Shown one piece after another: positions 10,961 through 23,352 of a DNA stretch of 64,000 nt. How positions within the stretch are numbered: position 1 is the first letter of the stretch; every line of letters begins with the position of its first letter. Origin of the DNA: Orobanche coerulescens (taxonomy: Eukaryota; Streptophyta; Magnoliopsida; Lamiales; Orobanchaceae); assembly GCA_033398695.1 (NCBI GenBank), contig CM065817.1, forward strand, positions 66,514,001-66,578,000. Direction: 5' to 3'. Under the pieces are notes generated by a model. It was not told the DNA's origin. It searched no databases and saw nothing but the letters and a program-made list of their open reading frames with translations. The position numbers and the translations under genes were made by a program.

Positions 10961-12245
10961 CGCCCAACCCATACTAGCAAGTATGGATCCCGGAGATTCA
11001 ACGATCCTACCCGGAGGCACATCACATACAACAAACACACAACAATAACCAACCATCAAGCCAAGCAGCATTAAGCATCACAACCTCCTTTCAAAGGAGT
11101 AACAACCAATATTACCTGTCACATATTCACTGAAGAAGCACACATAACAACACGTAATCCTCGGTAAATGATTACGGCTTATTACATTCACTAAATGTGA
11201 TCATAAGTCTTTCAACAAATGAAGTTAACACACATAGTCCAGAATCACACTTATTCACGAAGCATCCGAGTTATCGTTGAAAGACAACATTTATCGAGAA
11301 CATACCGATACTTTTTAACATTCATTAAACATCCGGATTTTACATAAAATCATTTACCAACAATTGTGCCTACGAAACATGAAATGTATGGGCAAGATAC
11401 TTGCCTCGATATCACGAGAAATGAAATGACGAACGGACACGGCCGGGGTAAGGCTCTACCTTTCCTTGTTGTTAGCGAAATTGACCAAAAACCCGACAAC
11501 TCCACGGAAACTACGAAAACAAAATCACTACGAATCAGTAACGTTAAACGGCATCCGAATCAACCCGAAAAACAACAAGGATTCGAGGGTTCTTCAAGAA
11601 AATCGGAAATCAATGTTCCGGGTTGGTAAAAATCGATAAACGAGTTACAAAATCCGAGCCAAGACAACAAGAATACCATAACCAATGTAATATCCGCAAT
11701 TTTCGATTTTCGGTAAATTTCTTTTTTTCGGCGGAAGTCCGTTTCGACGACTCGTTCATGACCGTTTCGTCATTCCGAGAATGATTAATTCTGCACTTTT
11801 TATCATCCGAGCTCGTTTCGGTGTCGTTTTGTTGAGTTCCGTGCTTTTTAGCGGTTTTTCCGCACTTGAGTTCGATTCTTGCGAATCTCGTCCGAAACTG
11901 TTGTTTCGACTTTCTCGTAAGTTCATTTAATGTTATTATTCATGTTGCAAGCTTCGGTTTGGTTATTCGATCACGTATCGTGATTTTGGGGCGTTTTGAG
12001 CCATTTTCGTAATTTCCCAAAGTTTGGGGTAATTACTTTCCGTTGTCGGATTTCGAGCCTTCGGGTAGTCGGAATCGTGTGTTTTATTAGTGCTCGGATT
12101 CATATTTTCGAGTACTTCGTAACCATATCTTCGATTCGTACTCAGGTTCGGGTTTCGGGGTCGTTCAGGCCGTCGGAGTTGGTCCCGGCCGAGTCATGGC
12201 TGGGCATGCTCGGGCCAGGCCAGCCCTGGCCGAGTAACGTGCGGT

Positions 12246-12400
12246 AGTGATCGGCGATTCGTCGTAAGGCCGGTTACGTCGTAAGGCCCTGGACGGTAAC
12301 GCACGTAACGTTCGGCATTTTCCAGATGAGTTCGCCATGGCGGTTACGTCGTAAGCCGTGGCGATTACGTGACGTAACCGGCCCGATCGGCTGTTTAAGG
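12246..12400 (+). promoter_or_regulatory. Solo LTR promoter block
   Basis: Iterated GTCGTAAGGCC, GGTTACGTCGTAA and ACGTGACGTAAC words in both orientations, followed at about 12390-12398 by TGTTTAAGG, a weak TATA-like site. This is the same slot as the arrays in E1, E2, E4, E5 and E6 but with a different word. Confidence 0.5.
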
Positions 12401-13335
12401 CACAGATTTTTCTTCAGCCATTTCTCATTCTTTTTCTTCCCGTACGCGGCTGTGGGTGTGTGAATCATCTAGATATGTTGTTGTACAATGAATCCATGAA
12501 GTGTTGAGGTTCATATCATCAATCATCCGTCCTATAACATCCTCCGATCTACCGAATCAGGTCAGATTTCCTAGAAATCTAGTTTTGGGGAATTTGGGTG
12601 TTTTGGTTGTTTTCATCCGTTTAATCCGATTTAACTTAGGATTATGATGTATTGATGATTATTTAGATGTTTTATATCTTTTCCCTTGTTATTCCATGGT
12701 TGGATCGTATCGATTCGTTATTTGGGTCAAGTTCTTGACCGACGCCTTGAAGGTGTCCGGTAAAATGTCTTAGAGGGGTTTTCGGGCGTTCTACGATTAT
12801 TCTTCCTCGTATGATCGATGATTTATTGATTATATATTGTTAGGGTCGAGTTTCTTGCGAAGAAACCGAGTTGAACCCTTCCGTTCGTTGTCGTCCTTCT
12901 TTTCGATTGCATCGGGCGTTTCGAAGCTTTCCGGTTGAGCCGTCTTTGTCGGGATACTTGCGTGCCGATTTTGAGGCAAGTACCTTGTCCATATGATTCT
13001 TGTTTTGTGGATATGATAATTGGTGATCGTTTAAATGTGTTTGTTTGGTCGTTTGAATTGAACTTTCAAAAGATTTGGTTAGCCTTGTTAAAGGCCCTCT
13101 TTCAAAACGCGTGTGTTTTGTGAATGGTGTGGTTTGTGAACTAAGTGAATTCTATGGATATGTTTGGTGTTTATGTTACATTTGGTATTGCGTGTGGACA
13201 TATATGGTTTCTTTTTGGTGCGTAATGGTTTGATGTGGTGTTTTGCTAAGTGTTGTTTGCATTAACTCATGATTTGATGTATTTGTGATTGTGGCAAATG
13301 TGAGACCCTTGTCGTTGTGAACTCGATGCATTGAT

Positions 13336-13830
13336 GATTTGACCACAAGGTTATCAATTCGGGTAGGTCTGGAGAGGGCTCCGAGAATCGTCACTTGCGA
13401 GTGCGATGTCACGATAACTTGTGGGTATATTCGATTGATGTTTACCGGGTAGGGACCCGTGAGGCCTCCGGCGGCGCGTTACTTGCGAGTACGGCCATTT
13501 GATATGATTTGACCATAAGGTTATCAATTCGGGTAGGTCTGGAGAGGGCTCCGAGAATCGTCACTTGCGAGTGCGATGTCACGATAACTTGTGGGTATAT
13601 TCGATTGATGTTTATCGGGTAGGGACCCGTGAGGCCTCCGGCGGCGCGTTACTTGCGAGTACGGCCATTTGATATGATTTGACCATAAGGTTATCTAATC
13701 GGGTAGGTCTGGAGAGGGCTCCGAGAATCGGTACTTGCGAGTACGATGTCAAGATAACTTATGGGTGGTTTGAGTTTGTTTAGCTAGCCAGTGCGGGAGG
13801 GTCCTTAGAGGCCTCCTGCGGGAATCTATG
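13336..13830 (+). repeat. 170-bp tandem repeat in solo LTR, nearly three copies
   Basis: GACC(A/C)TAAGG-type starts recur at 13341, 13511 and 13681, exactly 170 bases apart, each with GGTAGGTCTGGAGAGGGC. A shorter pair (TAGCTAGCCAG at about 13780 and 13861) follows. Confidence 0.9.
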
Positions 13831-14317
13831 ATATGACTTTGTTCTCAAGGCGATGCATGTGTTGTGATTTGTTTAGCTAGCCAGCTCGGGAGGGTCCTTC
13901 GAGGCCTCGGGTGGGATGTCTGTGGTAGCGTCCCGGTCCTAGGCGATGCGCGTGCGTGATTACGTTTCGTTGATTTTATGTCCGTTGAGGACACGTGATG
14001 TTGGGCTCTAGCCCTGTGAATTGTTGTCGGTTTTCTATTTGCGAAAATAAAACATTTGGGCTGTGACCCTGTTGATTTTGGAAAGAGAAGGATTTTATAA
14101 TCCTAATTTGTTTTCTATTAAAACTCCCGAGGGTATTTTAAACCATTTTGCAAACCATTCTCGTTATTTGTGATCTTTCGGATTTGGAAAGTTTTACTCA
14201 AATTCTTGCCTCGGGAAGTATTCGTTTCGTGGTATTTTTAATCTTTAAGGATTCCTGGTTATTGTTATTCGTGGAACTTGAATTATATGGCTCGTATTTG
14301 CACTTTGTATTTGCACT

Positions 14318-14359
14318 AGCAAAACAGTGGAGTTTTGCTAACCCCCGAGTATTCGGGGG
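14318..14359 (+). promoter_or_regulatory. Adjacent double stem-loop (solo LTR)
   Basis: Both stems perfect, as at 77-118. Downstream the LTR also holds GCCTTAAAGGC and TACCAG/CTGGTA self-complementary words. Confidence 0.68.
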
Positions 14360-14979
14360 GTGGATGTCTGTTTTTGCATTCAGGTTTTGGAGCATAGCAC
14401 AGGGTCGGCACGAAGGATGATGAAAGATGAACGATACTAATCACACGAGGATCCGTATGATGTTATTGGTTTAGTTTCATTTTACTTCCGTTGCAGTATT
14501 CTTTCCCCGTTGTACGGGAGTATGTTGTATTCGACCCCTGCGTGGGCATGTATTGTAATTGAGTTGTATGTATTTATTGAAAGGCCAAATCGGTCTACTG
14601 AGTCTTTTTAGCCTTAAAGGCATTGTCGAGTTGTTCGTTTGTTGTTACCAGCCTGGTAGATCCTTGAGGAAAGGTTCTACGGCGTGTAATATCCCTGAGC
14701 GGATTGGGGGTGTTACAACCAATTCATTAATCTCTGATAAAATCGATGAATCACGAAGAAACCCCCAAAAATCATACAATCAAGGTTCTAAGTAAGGAAA
14801 TACCTTGATTCGACGAAAAACACGGATTAGATGTTGATATAATCAACAATAATATTCCAAAACGCCTTGGAATCAGTTAGAACCGGCCAAGAACTCCAGT
14901 TCCCGAGTCTCCCATCGCCAGCCGCCACAAAAACGAAGAAGAGGGTGAAAAAATAAGGCCTGGCGCCGAAGCCCAGGCC

Positions 14980-15311
14980 TATATATGCCGACAGGGTTAT
15001 GGTCGTAACCGGCAGTGCCTTACGGATGTAACTCGGTCAATGCGCGTTAGCGTATGCAACAGTCGAACACTTGCGTACGCAACCATCACACCTTACGGCC
15101 GTAATCGGCATAGCCTTACGGCCATAACCGAGCATCCTAGACCACTAGTTGAAATCTGCCGAATCCTTACGGTCGTAACCAGCCAGCACCTAGCGGTCGT
15201 AACAAGCCTTATGGTCATAACCGGATAGGCCTTACGGCCGTAATCGAGTACCCCAGGCCCAGGTTTCCAGAAGCCATACGGCCGCAATCGGCCAGGCCTT
15301 ACGGCCGTAAC
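14980..15311 (-). promoter_or_regulatory. E2 5' LTR promoter: decayed palindrome array and TATA box
   Basis: Same array as 6397-6713, but many units differ by C-to-T or G-to-A at CG sites (for example TTATGGTCATAA). TATATAT at 14980-14986 on the minus strand. Confidence 0.6.
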
Positions 15312-15959
15312 TCGCTCCAGCCCACACCCGGCCATCCGGCTTGATACTCTACGACGTCTCGATCACGCGAATGCACCGGCTATGATCCAAAACAATAACG
15401 AACAGGCTACGAAACTCAACCTATCACAATACAAACATGTGATTCCAAAGATGCGGACGACAACAGTCCATTCTACCGAAGAAAATTAAACAAAACCGGA
15501 ATGAAGGTCTTGGGTAGTACATTACCATAGCGCGCGTTAACCAATAAGCGTAGCATGCACTAACGACTGAGAAGGATAGCAACAGAACATCTCAGAAGTG
15601 GGTATGACGACGGACACCCACAACTTTGGGAAATTACAAAACGGTCCCAAATATCCGAAAATCATGATACGACAACGAACATCCAAACCGAAGTTCACAA
15701 CACGTATAACAATGTTAAATGAACTTACGAGAAACCCGAAACGCCAGTTTCGAACGAGATTCGCAAGAATCGAACTCAAATGCGGAAAAGTCGCCAAAAA
15801 GCACGGAACTCAGCAAAACGACACCGAAACGAACTCGGACATCAAAAAGTGCAGAATCAAATACTCTCAGAATGACGAAATGGTCATGAGCGAGTCGTCA
15901 AAATGGACTCCCTCCGAAAAAAAAATAAATTACCAGAAATCGAAATTGCGGATATTACA

Positions 15960-16676
15960 GTCGGTTGGTGAGAGGCTGTCCTTGTCACCCACAGCTGGTG
16001 ATGGGCTGGAGTCAAAAAGCCTTTTCCTACGGCACCGTTTGTAGGTCTGCACGTGGGCCTTCATCCCGAGATTCGATCTCCGTAGATTTGACGAATATTT
16101 GGCTTTACACGTGGCATAAGACGGTCGTCCTTGGTCGGGCACTAGGGTCGATCGCTAGGGGCCAAGAGACGATCGCCCTGGACGTCGATCGCTCGATACT
16201 TGATCTCGATCTGGAATCTTCGTCTGGTAAGTCTGCCTTGGTTTATTTGAGGCTGACTTTGATCGCTCGGCCCTTGTGCCGATCGCCGCTGAGGCGTATT
16301 AATCGATGCACAACACCGGGCATGTGTATTATGTGTCTCTATGAGTACGATAGTGGCATGACTTTTGAAAAATTATTTTTCTGACTTTTGAGTCAAACCG
16401 ATTTTTGGAGGTTCCAAAATTTTTGAGATATTTTTAAAATTGCTATAATTGCGATATTGGTGTATGTTGGTATTGTGTTGAGACTTCGTGTAGGAGTCGT
16501 ATGCTAGTATCACGGGAGATCATCGACTTCACGGACCTGTAAGTATATAATTTTGGTAATTCGATTGTGACAGTGATTGCTTGCCTTTTTGATGATTTTG
16601 GATTTTCGGGATTGCACTCTTGTTTATAACAGGATGACAAGTTTCGAGGACGAAACTTATTTTAAGGGAGGTAGTA
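15960..16676 (+). mobile_element. Internal fragment of an E3-type Gypsy element, left end cut by E2
   Basis: 16317-16676 matches 19248-19607, the short interior between the two E3 LTRs, including the end GACAAGTTTCGAGGACGAAAC and a polypurine tract. Such a DKFRGRN-like end is commonly seen just before the 3' LTR of plant Gypsy elements. 15960-16316 is extra sequence missing from the short interior; it is GC-richer and repeats CGATCGC words, and I see no protein motif in it. Confidence 0.6.
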
Positions 16677-18106
16677 TGTAATATCCTGAATGTTAGAATA
16701 ATATCTTATCGTTGACCTTGTTGGAAAATTGGTAATGTGATTTTTTCGGTAATAGTAGTTATATTGAGTAAACGAGAGTAATATGTCGGGTGGTACTTTC
16801 TAATATCGTCTAATAATTGTTGGTAAGAATGTGGCGGTGGCCAACGTTATATTCTCCGATAAATTATTCAACGAAAATTAGAAATATTATCCGGACTAGA
16901 TATGAGCTTGTGAATTAATTTGGATGTATCGGAAATAGATTTTTGGTCTTGGTCCATTCAAAATAATAAAGGATCACCGAAAGTGTAAATAGAAATAAAA
17001 TTGGACATTTTCTATGAAGTGTCGTGGACAAGTATCAACTTTGAATAATCACCACGGATTACTGAGAATTTTAAAAATTCTGAAAATTGCACTATTATAG
17101 ATAATTGAGTTAGCTTTCCAACGATTCAAACTGCGAGAAAATTGAAGTACGGGCGAAGAAGTTATGATCGAATTAGTGGAAGACTGCCAGCTGTCGGGCA
17201 CCATGCGTCACTGCGTACATCAGCATCTGACAAGCTTCCGGGAATCCCACGGGAGCGAGGCACGGGTCATCACTCATGATGCCTAGTCAGGACTCTGTTT
17301 TTACTGAGTAGCGGAATTTTAACCCATAAAGAATGGCCTTACCTTTATTATTGTCTCATTTCATTTATCAGTATCTGTGGACAATGTACAGCTCTTAAAG
17401 GTCATATTTCTATATCCTAGTTTTGAGATTTCTAAGACCTCCAAAACGCCCAACCACCCAGCGAATCTAAGAATTCTAGTCCAGGAGATGTCTGGTACTT
17501 GTTTGACGAAATTCCACAAAGAGTCTGTTAATTCCAGGTTGGGTTGCCATATTTGAACTCGATTTTTTCAGAATTAGTAAGTTATTTTACAAATTCATCT
17601 CTAGCAGCTTATAAACAAGATATATTTAAGTGTAAATGTTGTTTTCATCGTAAGTATTATCTCAGAATACTTAGATAATACGAGATGTATTCTGGTGAGT
17701 CTTTTGATCCTTATTGGATATGTGATTCTTTGAGTTTCATTATCATGTTGCATCCTGACATATCTGGAGTCATATCTACGTTCCGATTGGTTATTGTGTA
17801 TGATTTTTATCCGGGCACACGATGGTCATGCGTGGATGTTTTTGCATTGAACCGTGCACATGAGACGTTACTTCGTGAGGCTAATTAGGTACATGTCCCA
17901 CGTATATCCTGGATTCCGTATACGGAGTGGACATGTGCACGGACACATTTCCGGATAGGGCGTACTGTGACATCCATCTTTGAGCCATATGGATTGGTCG
18001 TTCATCCTCCATTTATGGTTGGGTATGTTCGACGGTTTGCGACTTGTTGTTCATACGCCCGAGGGGTATGTTCGACAATCGGGGTTATTCTTTGAGATCC
18101 ATTATT

Positions 18107-18330
18107 GTTGATCGTTTGGAGTTTACCTTGTTGATGGTATTCTTGGTTGTTGTGGAACCTTTGTTGATCGTGTTTGGAGTTTACCTTGTTGATGGTACTC
18201 TCGGTCGTTGTTGATCCTTTGTTGATCGTGTTGGAGTTTATCATGTTGGTGGTATCCTCGATTATTGTGGGTCTTTCGTTGGTAGCATTGGAGTTTATCA
18301 TGTCGATGATATTCTCGGTTGATTTATTGG
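18107..18330 (+). repeat. E3 LTR A tandem repeat, ~60-bp units
   Basis: GTTGATCGTGTTTGGAGTTT-type units, about four copies. LTR B has the same array at about 22225-22455. Open frames rich in Asn/Thr on the minus strand here are translations of the repeat. Confidence 0.85.
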
Positions 18331-19153
18331 TTGATCATTGTTATTGATCGTATGAGCATTCGGACTGTACGTCGATGTTTCGAGACTTGTTGTCATTATT
18401 TTGTGAGTTATTGGTTTTTATCCAGATTGAGATTTGACGGTGCAATCCGACGGACATGATTTGGCACAGATTGTTGTAGTTAATGCATTTCGTCATTCGA
18501 GAATGCGAAATGTGGATTATGGTAAGGATTGATTTGAAATGGATTGTGATGGGTTGGTGAGGTTATGACGGTAAGATTATGTTGGTAGTATTCTTACTAT
18601 GATATTACATCGGTATGTGATTATGTATGATGATGTGATCATTATCATTGTTGAGTATTATGGCTGACCCCGTCGTGGGCTTTATTTTTAGGTACTCGGA
18701 GATCGAGCTAGTAGCGGTCGTGGAGGGATGAGCTTCCCGGGTGATACTGGATATGGCATTATTTGGGAACCGAGTATTTGACTGGTTGTTTTATTCCGCT
18801 GTAAATGTATATTTTGAACTCTGTTTATATCCGCTGCGTGTGTATTTTAAAATGGCATTCCGGTATTTTTACCAACTCGTGTATAACTTTCAAAATGGCC
18901 TTTTTGGGTATCTCGTAAACTTGGGTTATTTCTTTAAACCCTTTTTCCCTATGATATTTTATCGGTACGTATAAGTGGTGGCTTAACGTATATTTTAAAA
19001 CTGTTGAATTTTGGTATTTTTGGCCTTTTGTTTTCAAATGTAATTTAATGACGGTATTTGGAAAATATGGAGACTATTTGAGTATTTACAAAATATTACT
19101 ATCTTGGCCTCTTTGGCGTGTTTGAAACATTGGTGATAATGATTTTTAGCCTT

Positions 19154-19176
19154 GTGGGTTCCGGCGCGGGGCCCAC
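19154..19176 (+). promoter_or_regulatory. Conserved GC-rich stem-loop (E3 LTR A)
   Basis: GTGGGTTC and GGGCCCAC pair around loop CGGCGCG (two G-U pairs in RNA). It lies about 40 bases before the LTR end. LTR B copy at 23291-23313. Confidence 0.65.
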
Positions 19177-19215
19177 GGCGCTGTAATATCCCCGGATGGT
19201 TTTGGGGGCGTTACA

Positions 19216-19607
19216 GAAGATGGTATCGGGGCTTGGGTTTTGTAAAACCCGGGCATGTGTGTTATGTGGCTGTACGAGTACGGTAGTGGCATGACTTTTG
19301 AAAAATTATTTTTCTGACTTTTGAGTCAAACCGATTTTTGGAGGTTCCAAATTTTTGAGATGTTTTTAAAATTACAATAATTGCGATATTGGTGTATGTT
19401 GGAATTGTGTTGAGACTTCGTGTAGGATACGTATGCTAGTATCAAGGGAGATGATCGACTTCACGGACCTGTAAGTATATTATTTTGGTTATTCGATTGT
19501 GACAGTGATTGCTTGCCTTTTTGATGATTTTGGATTTTCGGGATTGCACTCTTGTTTATGACAGGATGACAAGTTTCGAGGACGAAACTTATTTTAAGGG
19601 GGTAGTA
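19216..19607 (+). mobile_element. E3 reduced interior (392 bp) with primer site and polypurine tract
   Basis: Primer site TGGTATCGGGGC at 19221-19232 (two A-to-G changes from the iMet complement, both G-U compatible). The interior goes almost directly from primer site to the last ~360 bases before the 3' LTR, so gag-pol has been deleted. The polypurine tract TTTTAAGGGGGTAGTA precedes LTR B. Confidence 0.85.
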
Positions 19608-22600
19608 TGTAATATCCTGAATGTTAGAATAATATCTTATCGTTGACCTTGTTGGAAAATTGGTAATGTGATTTTTTTCGGTAATAGTAGTTATATTGAG
19701 TAAACGAGAGTAATATGTCGGGTGGTATTTTCTAATATCGTCTAATAATTGTTGGTAAGAATGTGGCGGTGGCCAACGTTATATTCTCCGATAAATTATT
19801 CAACGAAAATTAGAAATATTGTCCGGACTAAATATGAGCTTGTGAATTTATTAGGACCTATCAGATATAGATTTTTGCTCTTGGACCATTTAAAATAATA
19901 AAGGAGCACCGAAAGTGTAAATAGAAATAAAATTGGACATTTTCTATAAAGTGTCGTGGACAAGTATCAACTTTGTATAATCACCACGGATTTTTGAGAA
20001 GTTAAAAAATTTTGAAAATTAGCACTATTATAGATAATTGAGTTAGCTTTCCAACGGTTCAAACTGCGAGCAAATCGGAGTACGTACGATGAAGTTATGA
20101 TCGAATTAGTGGAAGACTGCCAGCTGCTGGGCACCATGCGTCGTTGCGTGCATCAGCGTCCGACAGGCTTCCGAGAATCCCGCGCGAGCGAGGCACGGGT
20201 TGTCACTCATGATGCCTAGTCAGGACACTATTTTTACTGAGTAGCGGAATTTTAACCCATAAAGAATGGCATTACCTTTATTATTGTCTCATTTTATTTA
20301 TCAGTATCTGTGGACAATGTACACCTCTTAAAGGTCATATTTCTATATCCTAGTTTTGATATTTCTAAGATCTCCAAAACTCTTAAACACCCAGCGAATC
20401 TGAGCAGTCTAGTCCAGGATACGTCCGGTACATGTTTGACGAAATTCTCCAAAGAGTCTGTTAATTTCAGGCTGGGTTGCCATATTTGAACTCGATTGTC
20501 TCACAATTGGTAAGTTATTTTATAAATTCATCTCTAGCAGTTTATAAACAAGATACATTTAAGTGTAAATGTTGTTTTCATCGTAAGTATTATCTCAGAA
20601 TACTTGGATAATACGAGCTGTTTTCTGGCAAGTCAGACCAGCTTTTACAGGATACTGACTGGAACCTGTTCGATGAATTTCTCCATTGAGTTTGAGAATT
20701 CCAGACTAGGTTTACTTATTTGAACTCTATTATCTCACGACATGTAAGTTATTTTGAGAATTATTCTCGACTATTTGGTATATAAAATACATTTTAGTAT
20801 AACAGGAGCCTGTACCGTTGGTATTGAGTCAGTATACCTGAACAAAATAAGCCATTTTAAACTCGAGTCAGCCCTGTTCATATCAGTCATTTCCAGCAAC
20901 TTGTCTTTTGAAAGTTGATCGAGTTGTCTAACTTGAACACGTACATCTTTGAACCTGCAAGTCTTATTTTAATAAAGTTTCATGAAATTTATCACTGAGA
21001 TACTTTTGATCATAAATCAATTTTTATTTTGATTTGTATCAACTGTTTAGACTCCTGTATTTATCAATATATCACCGAGTCAGCTCTATATTTTTCGTAT
21101 GTATTGAACGGGTTGAATACATTGTAATTGTGTTTAGGGTGGAAAATTTAATAACGATGATTATTAATATTTTTCTATATAAGGATCATGAATTTTCAAA
21201 ATTGATGATTTTAAAATATTTTTCGTATTAAAATAATACGAAGTATTCATTCGATCAAATTGATATAAATAACGGTTATACTATAAATACGGCCGAAAAA
21301 TATTGGATATTATTTTATATTTAATATAATATGCAGGAGTTTTCGTAATTAAATTTTTAAAGTCCGGATCGTCATTTTTGAGAAAGGGGAAAATGAAATT
21401 ATAAAATTGGGATAGTTGTTGATCGTGGAAATCGAATGTCGTAGTATATTGCTATTGGTAGTGAAATATCAGTACCTTGTTTAGGTGTGGAAATAAAATC
21501 TCGGAGACTTCCTGGATCTATTTTACAGACTCGACTACTTAAGGCAAGTTTATACTTGTTCAGTTCATAATATTTAATAAATGATTTTGATTTCGTTTCA
21601 TTTATAATTTATATAGCAATGATATTATAAATATAAATTATCTGGATGATGATTTGTATATTGTTCTTTGGTTTGGATTAAATCATAATGTATATGATTT
21701 AAATGTGTTTGGCGAAGACGGAGATGTGAGTTATCTTTGGTCTGTGATATGGAGTGTCGGATATCGGGGATAGTTTATCGTGTCGACATTGATGTCGGGA
21801 TGGTGGTTTATTGATGTCGGGATGGTGTTTTATTGATGTCGGGATGGTGTTTTATTGATATTAATTGATGTCATGTTGCATCGTGACATATCTGGAGTCA
21901 TATCTGCGTGCCGATTGGTTATTGTGTATGATTTTTAGCCGGGCACACGATGGTCATGCGTGGATGTTTCCGCATTAGACCGTGCATACGAGACGTTACT
22001 TTGTGAGTCTAATTAGGTACATGACCTACATATATCCTGGATTCCGTATACGGGGTGGACAAGTGCACAGACATATTTCCGGATCGGGCGTACTGTGACG
22101 TCCATCTTTGAGCCATATAGATTAGTCGTTCATCATCCATTTATGGTTGGGTATGTTCGACGATTTGCGATTTGTTGTTCATATGCCCGAGGGGTATGTT
22201 CGACAGTCGGGGTTATTTCTTTGAGATCAATTATTTTTTATTGTTTGGAGTTTACCTTGTTTATGGTATTCTCGGTCATTGTTGATTCTTGGTTGATCGT
22301 GTTTGGAGTTTACCTTGTTGATGGTACTCTCGGTCGCTGTTGATCCTTTGTTGATCGTGTTGGAGTTTATCATGTTGGCGGTATTCTCGATTATTGTGGA
22401 TCTTTCGTTGGTAGCATTGGAGTTTATCATGTCGATGATATTCTCGGTTGATTTATTACTTTAACATTGTTATTGATCGTATGAGCGTTCGGACTGTACG
22501 TTGATGTTTCGAGACTTGTTGTCATTGTTTCGTGAGTTATTAGTTTTTATCCAGATTAGGATTTGACGGTGCAATCTGACGGACAGCATTTGGCACAGAT

Positions 22601-23352
22601 GGTTGTAGTTAAGTTCATTTCGTCATTCGAGAATGCGAAATGTGGATTATGGTAAGGATTGATTTGATATGGATTGTGATGGGTTGGTGAGGTTATGACG
22701 GTAAGATTACGTTGGTAGTATTCTTACTATTATATTACATCGGTATGTGATTATTTATGATGATTTGATCGTTATCATTGTTGAGTATTGTGGCTGGCCC
22801 CGTCGTGGGCTTTATTTTTAGGTACTCGGAGATCGAGCTAGTAGCGGTCGTGGAGGGATGAGCTTCCCGGGTGATACTGGCTATGGCATTATTTTGAGAA
22901 CATAGTATTTGACTGGTTGTTTTATTCTGCTGGAAAAGTATATTTTGAACTGTGTTTATATCCGCTGCGTGTGTATTTTAATATGGCTTTCCGGTATTTT
23001 TACCAACTCATGTATAACTTTAAAAATGGCCTTTTTGGGTATCTCGTAAACTTGAGTTATTTCGTTAAACCCTTTTTCCCTAAACTATTTTATCAGTACG
23101 TATAAGTGGTGGCTTAACGTACATTTTGAAACTGTTGAATTTTGGTATTTTTGGCCTTTTGTTTTCAAATGTAATTTAATGACGGTATTTGCAAAATAGA
23201 TTTTTGGATACTATTTGAGTATTTACAAAATATTACCGTCTTGGCCTCTTTGGCGTGTTTGAAACGTTTGCGAAAATGATTTTTAGCCTTGTGGGTTCTG
23301 GCGCGGGGCCCACGGCGCTCTAATATCCCCGGATGGTTTTGATGGCGTTACA
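19608..23352 (+). repeat. E3 LTR B (3745 bp)
   Basis: Starts TGTAATATCCTGAATG and ends GATGGCGTTACA. It keeps a segment (about 20640-21870) absent from LTR A, including three TTGATGTCGGGATGGTG units at about 21787-21860. Followed by ATAGC at 23353; the partner duplication would be left of the window. Confidence 0.87.
21787..21865 (+). repeat. Short tandem repeat in E3 LTR B
   Basis: Three ~30-base units of TTGATGTCGGGATGGTG plus TTTTA. Confidence 0.85.

Larger units (their letters stand above)
11686..14717 (+). mobile_element. Solo LTR (3032 bp) with 5-bp target duplication ACCAA
   Basis: Starts TGTAATATCCGC at 11686 and ends GGGGTGTTACA at 14717. ACCAA precedes it (11681-11685) and follows it (14718-14722). 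The homologous site in the other E2 LTR (about 6118-6126) reads ATAACCAATTCATT without interruption, a direct empty-site control. No primer site or internal sequence follows, so it is the product of LTR-LTR recombination. It contains a GTAAGGCC/GGTTACG promoter block, a 170-bp tandem repeat and the double stem-loop. Confidence 0.92.
5814..15959 (-). mobile_element. E2, LARD-like LTR element, minus strand (left end outside window)
   Basis: Reading the minus strand: 5' LTR 15959-9884 (interrupted by a solo LTR), primer site 9879-9868, internal region 9883-7360, polypurine tract, 3' LTR 7359-5814 and onward beyond E1. E1 is inserted in its 3' LTR, so the distal half of that LTR must lie left of the window. 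No coding capacity. Right flank starts GTCGG at 15960; the matching 5-bp duplication should be found left of the window. Its two LTRs differ much more than those of E6, so E2 is older, consistent with hosting two later insertions. Confidence 0.85.
9884..15959 (-). repeat. E2 5' LTR, about 3.04 kb, split by a solo LTR
   Basis: Ends are TGTAACACCCCC at 9884 and GATATTACA at 15959 (RC TGTAATATC). Removing 11686-14722 restores a ~3.04-kb LTR that is collinear with 5814-7359. Contains a 52-bp exact tandem duplication (10329-10432), a 76-bp-period repeat (10640-10960), the double stem-loop (10241-10283) and the palindrome array (14998-15311). Confidence 0.87.
16677..19215 (+). repeat. E3 LTR A (2539 bp)
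   Basis: Starts TGTAATATCCTGAATG after a polypurine tract and ends GGGGGCGTTACA. Compared with LTR B it lacks about 1.2 kb (counterpart of about 20640-21870). Contains about four ~60-bp units ending in GGAGTTTA(C/T)C(A/T)TG(T/)TTG(A/G)TGG-like wording at 18107-18330, and the conserved GC stem-loop at 19154-19176. Confidence 0.87.

Noticed and set aside
18002..18301. Asn/Thr/Ser-rich minus-strand frame (also 22227-22430)
   Set aside because: Shadow of the ~60-bp tandem repeat in the E3 LTRs.
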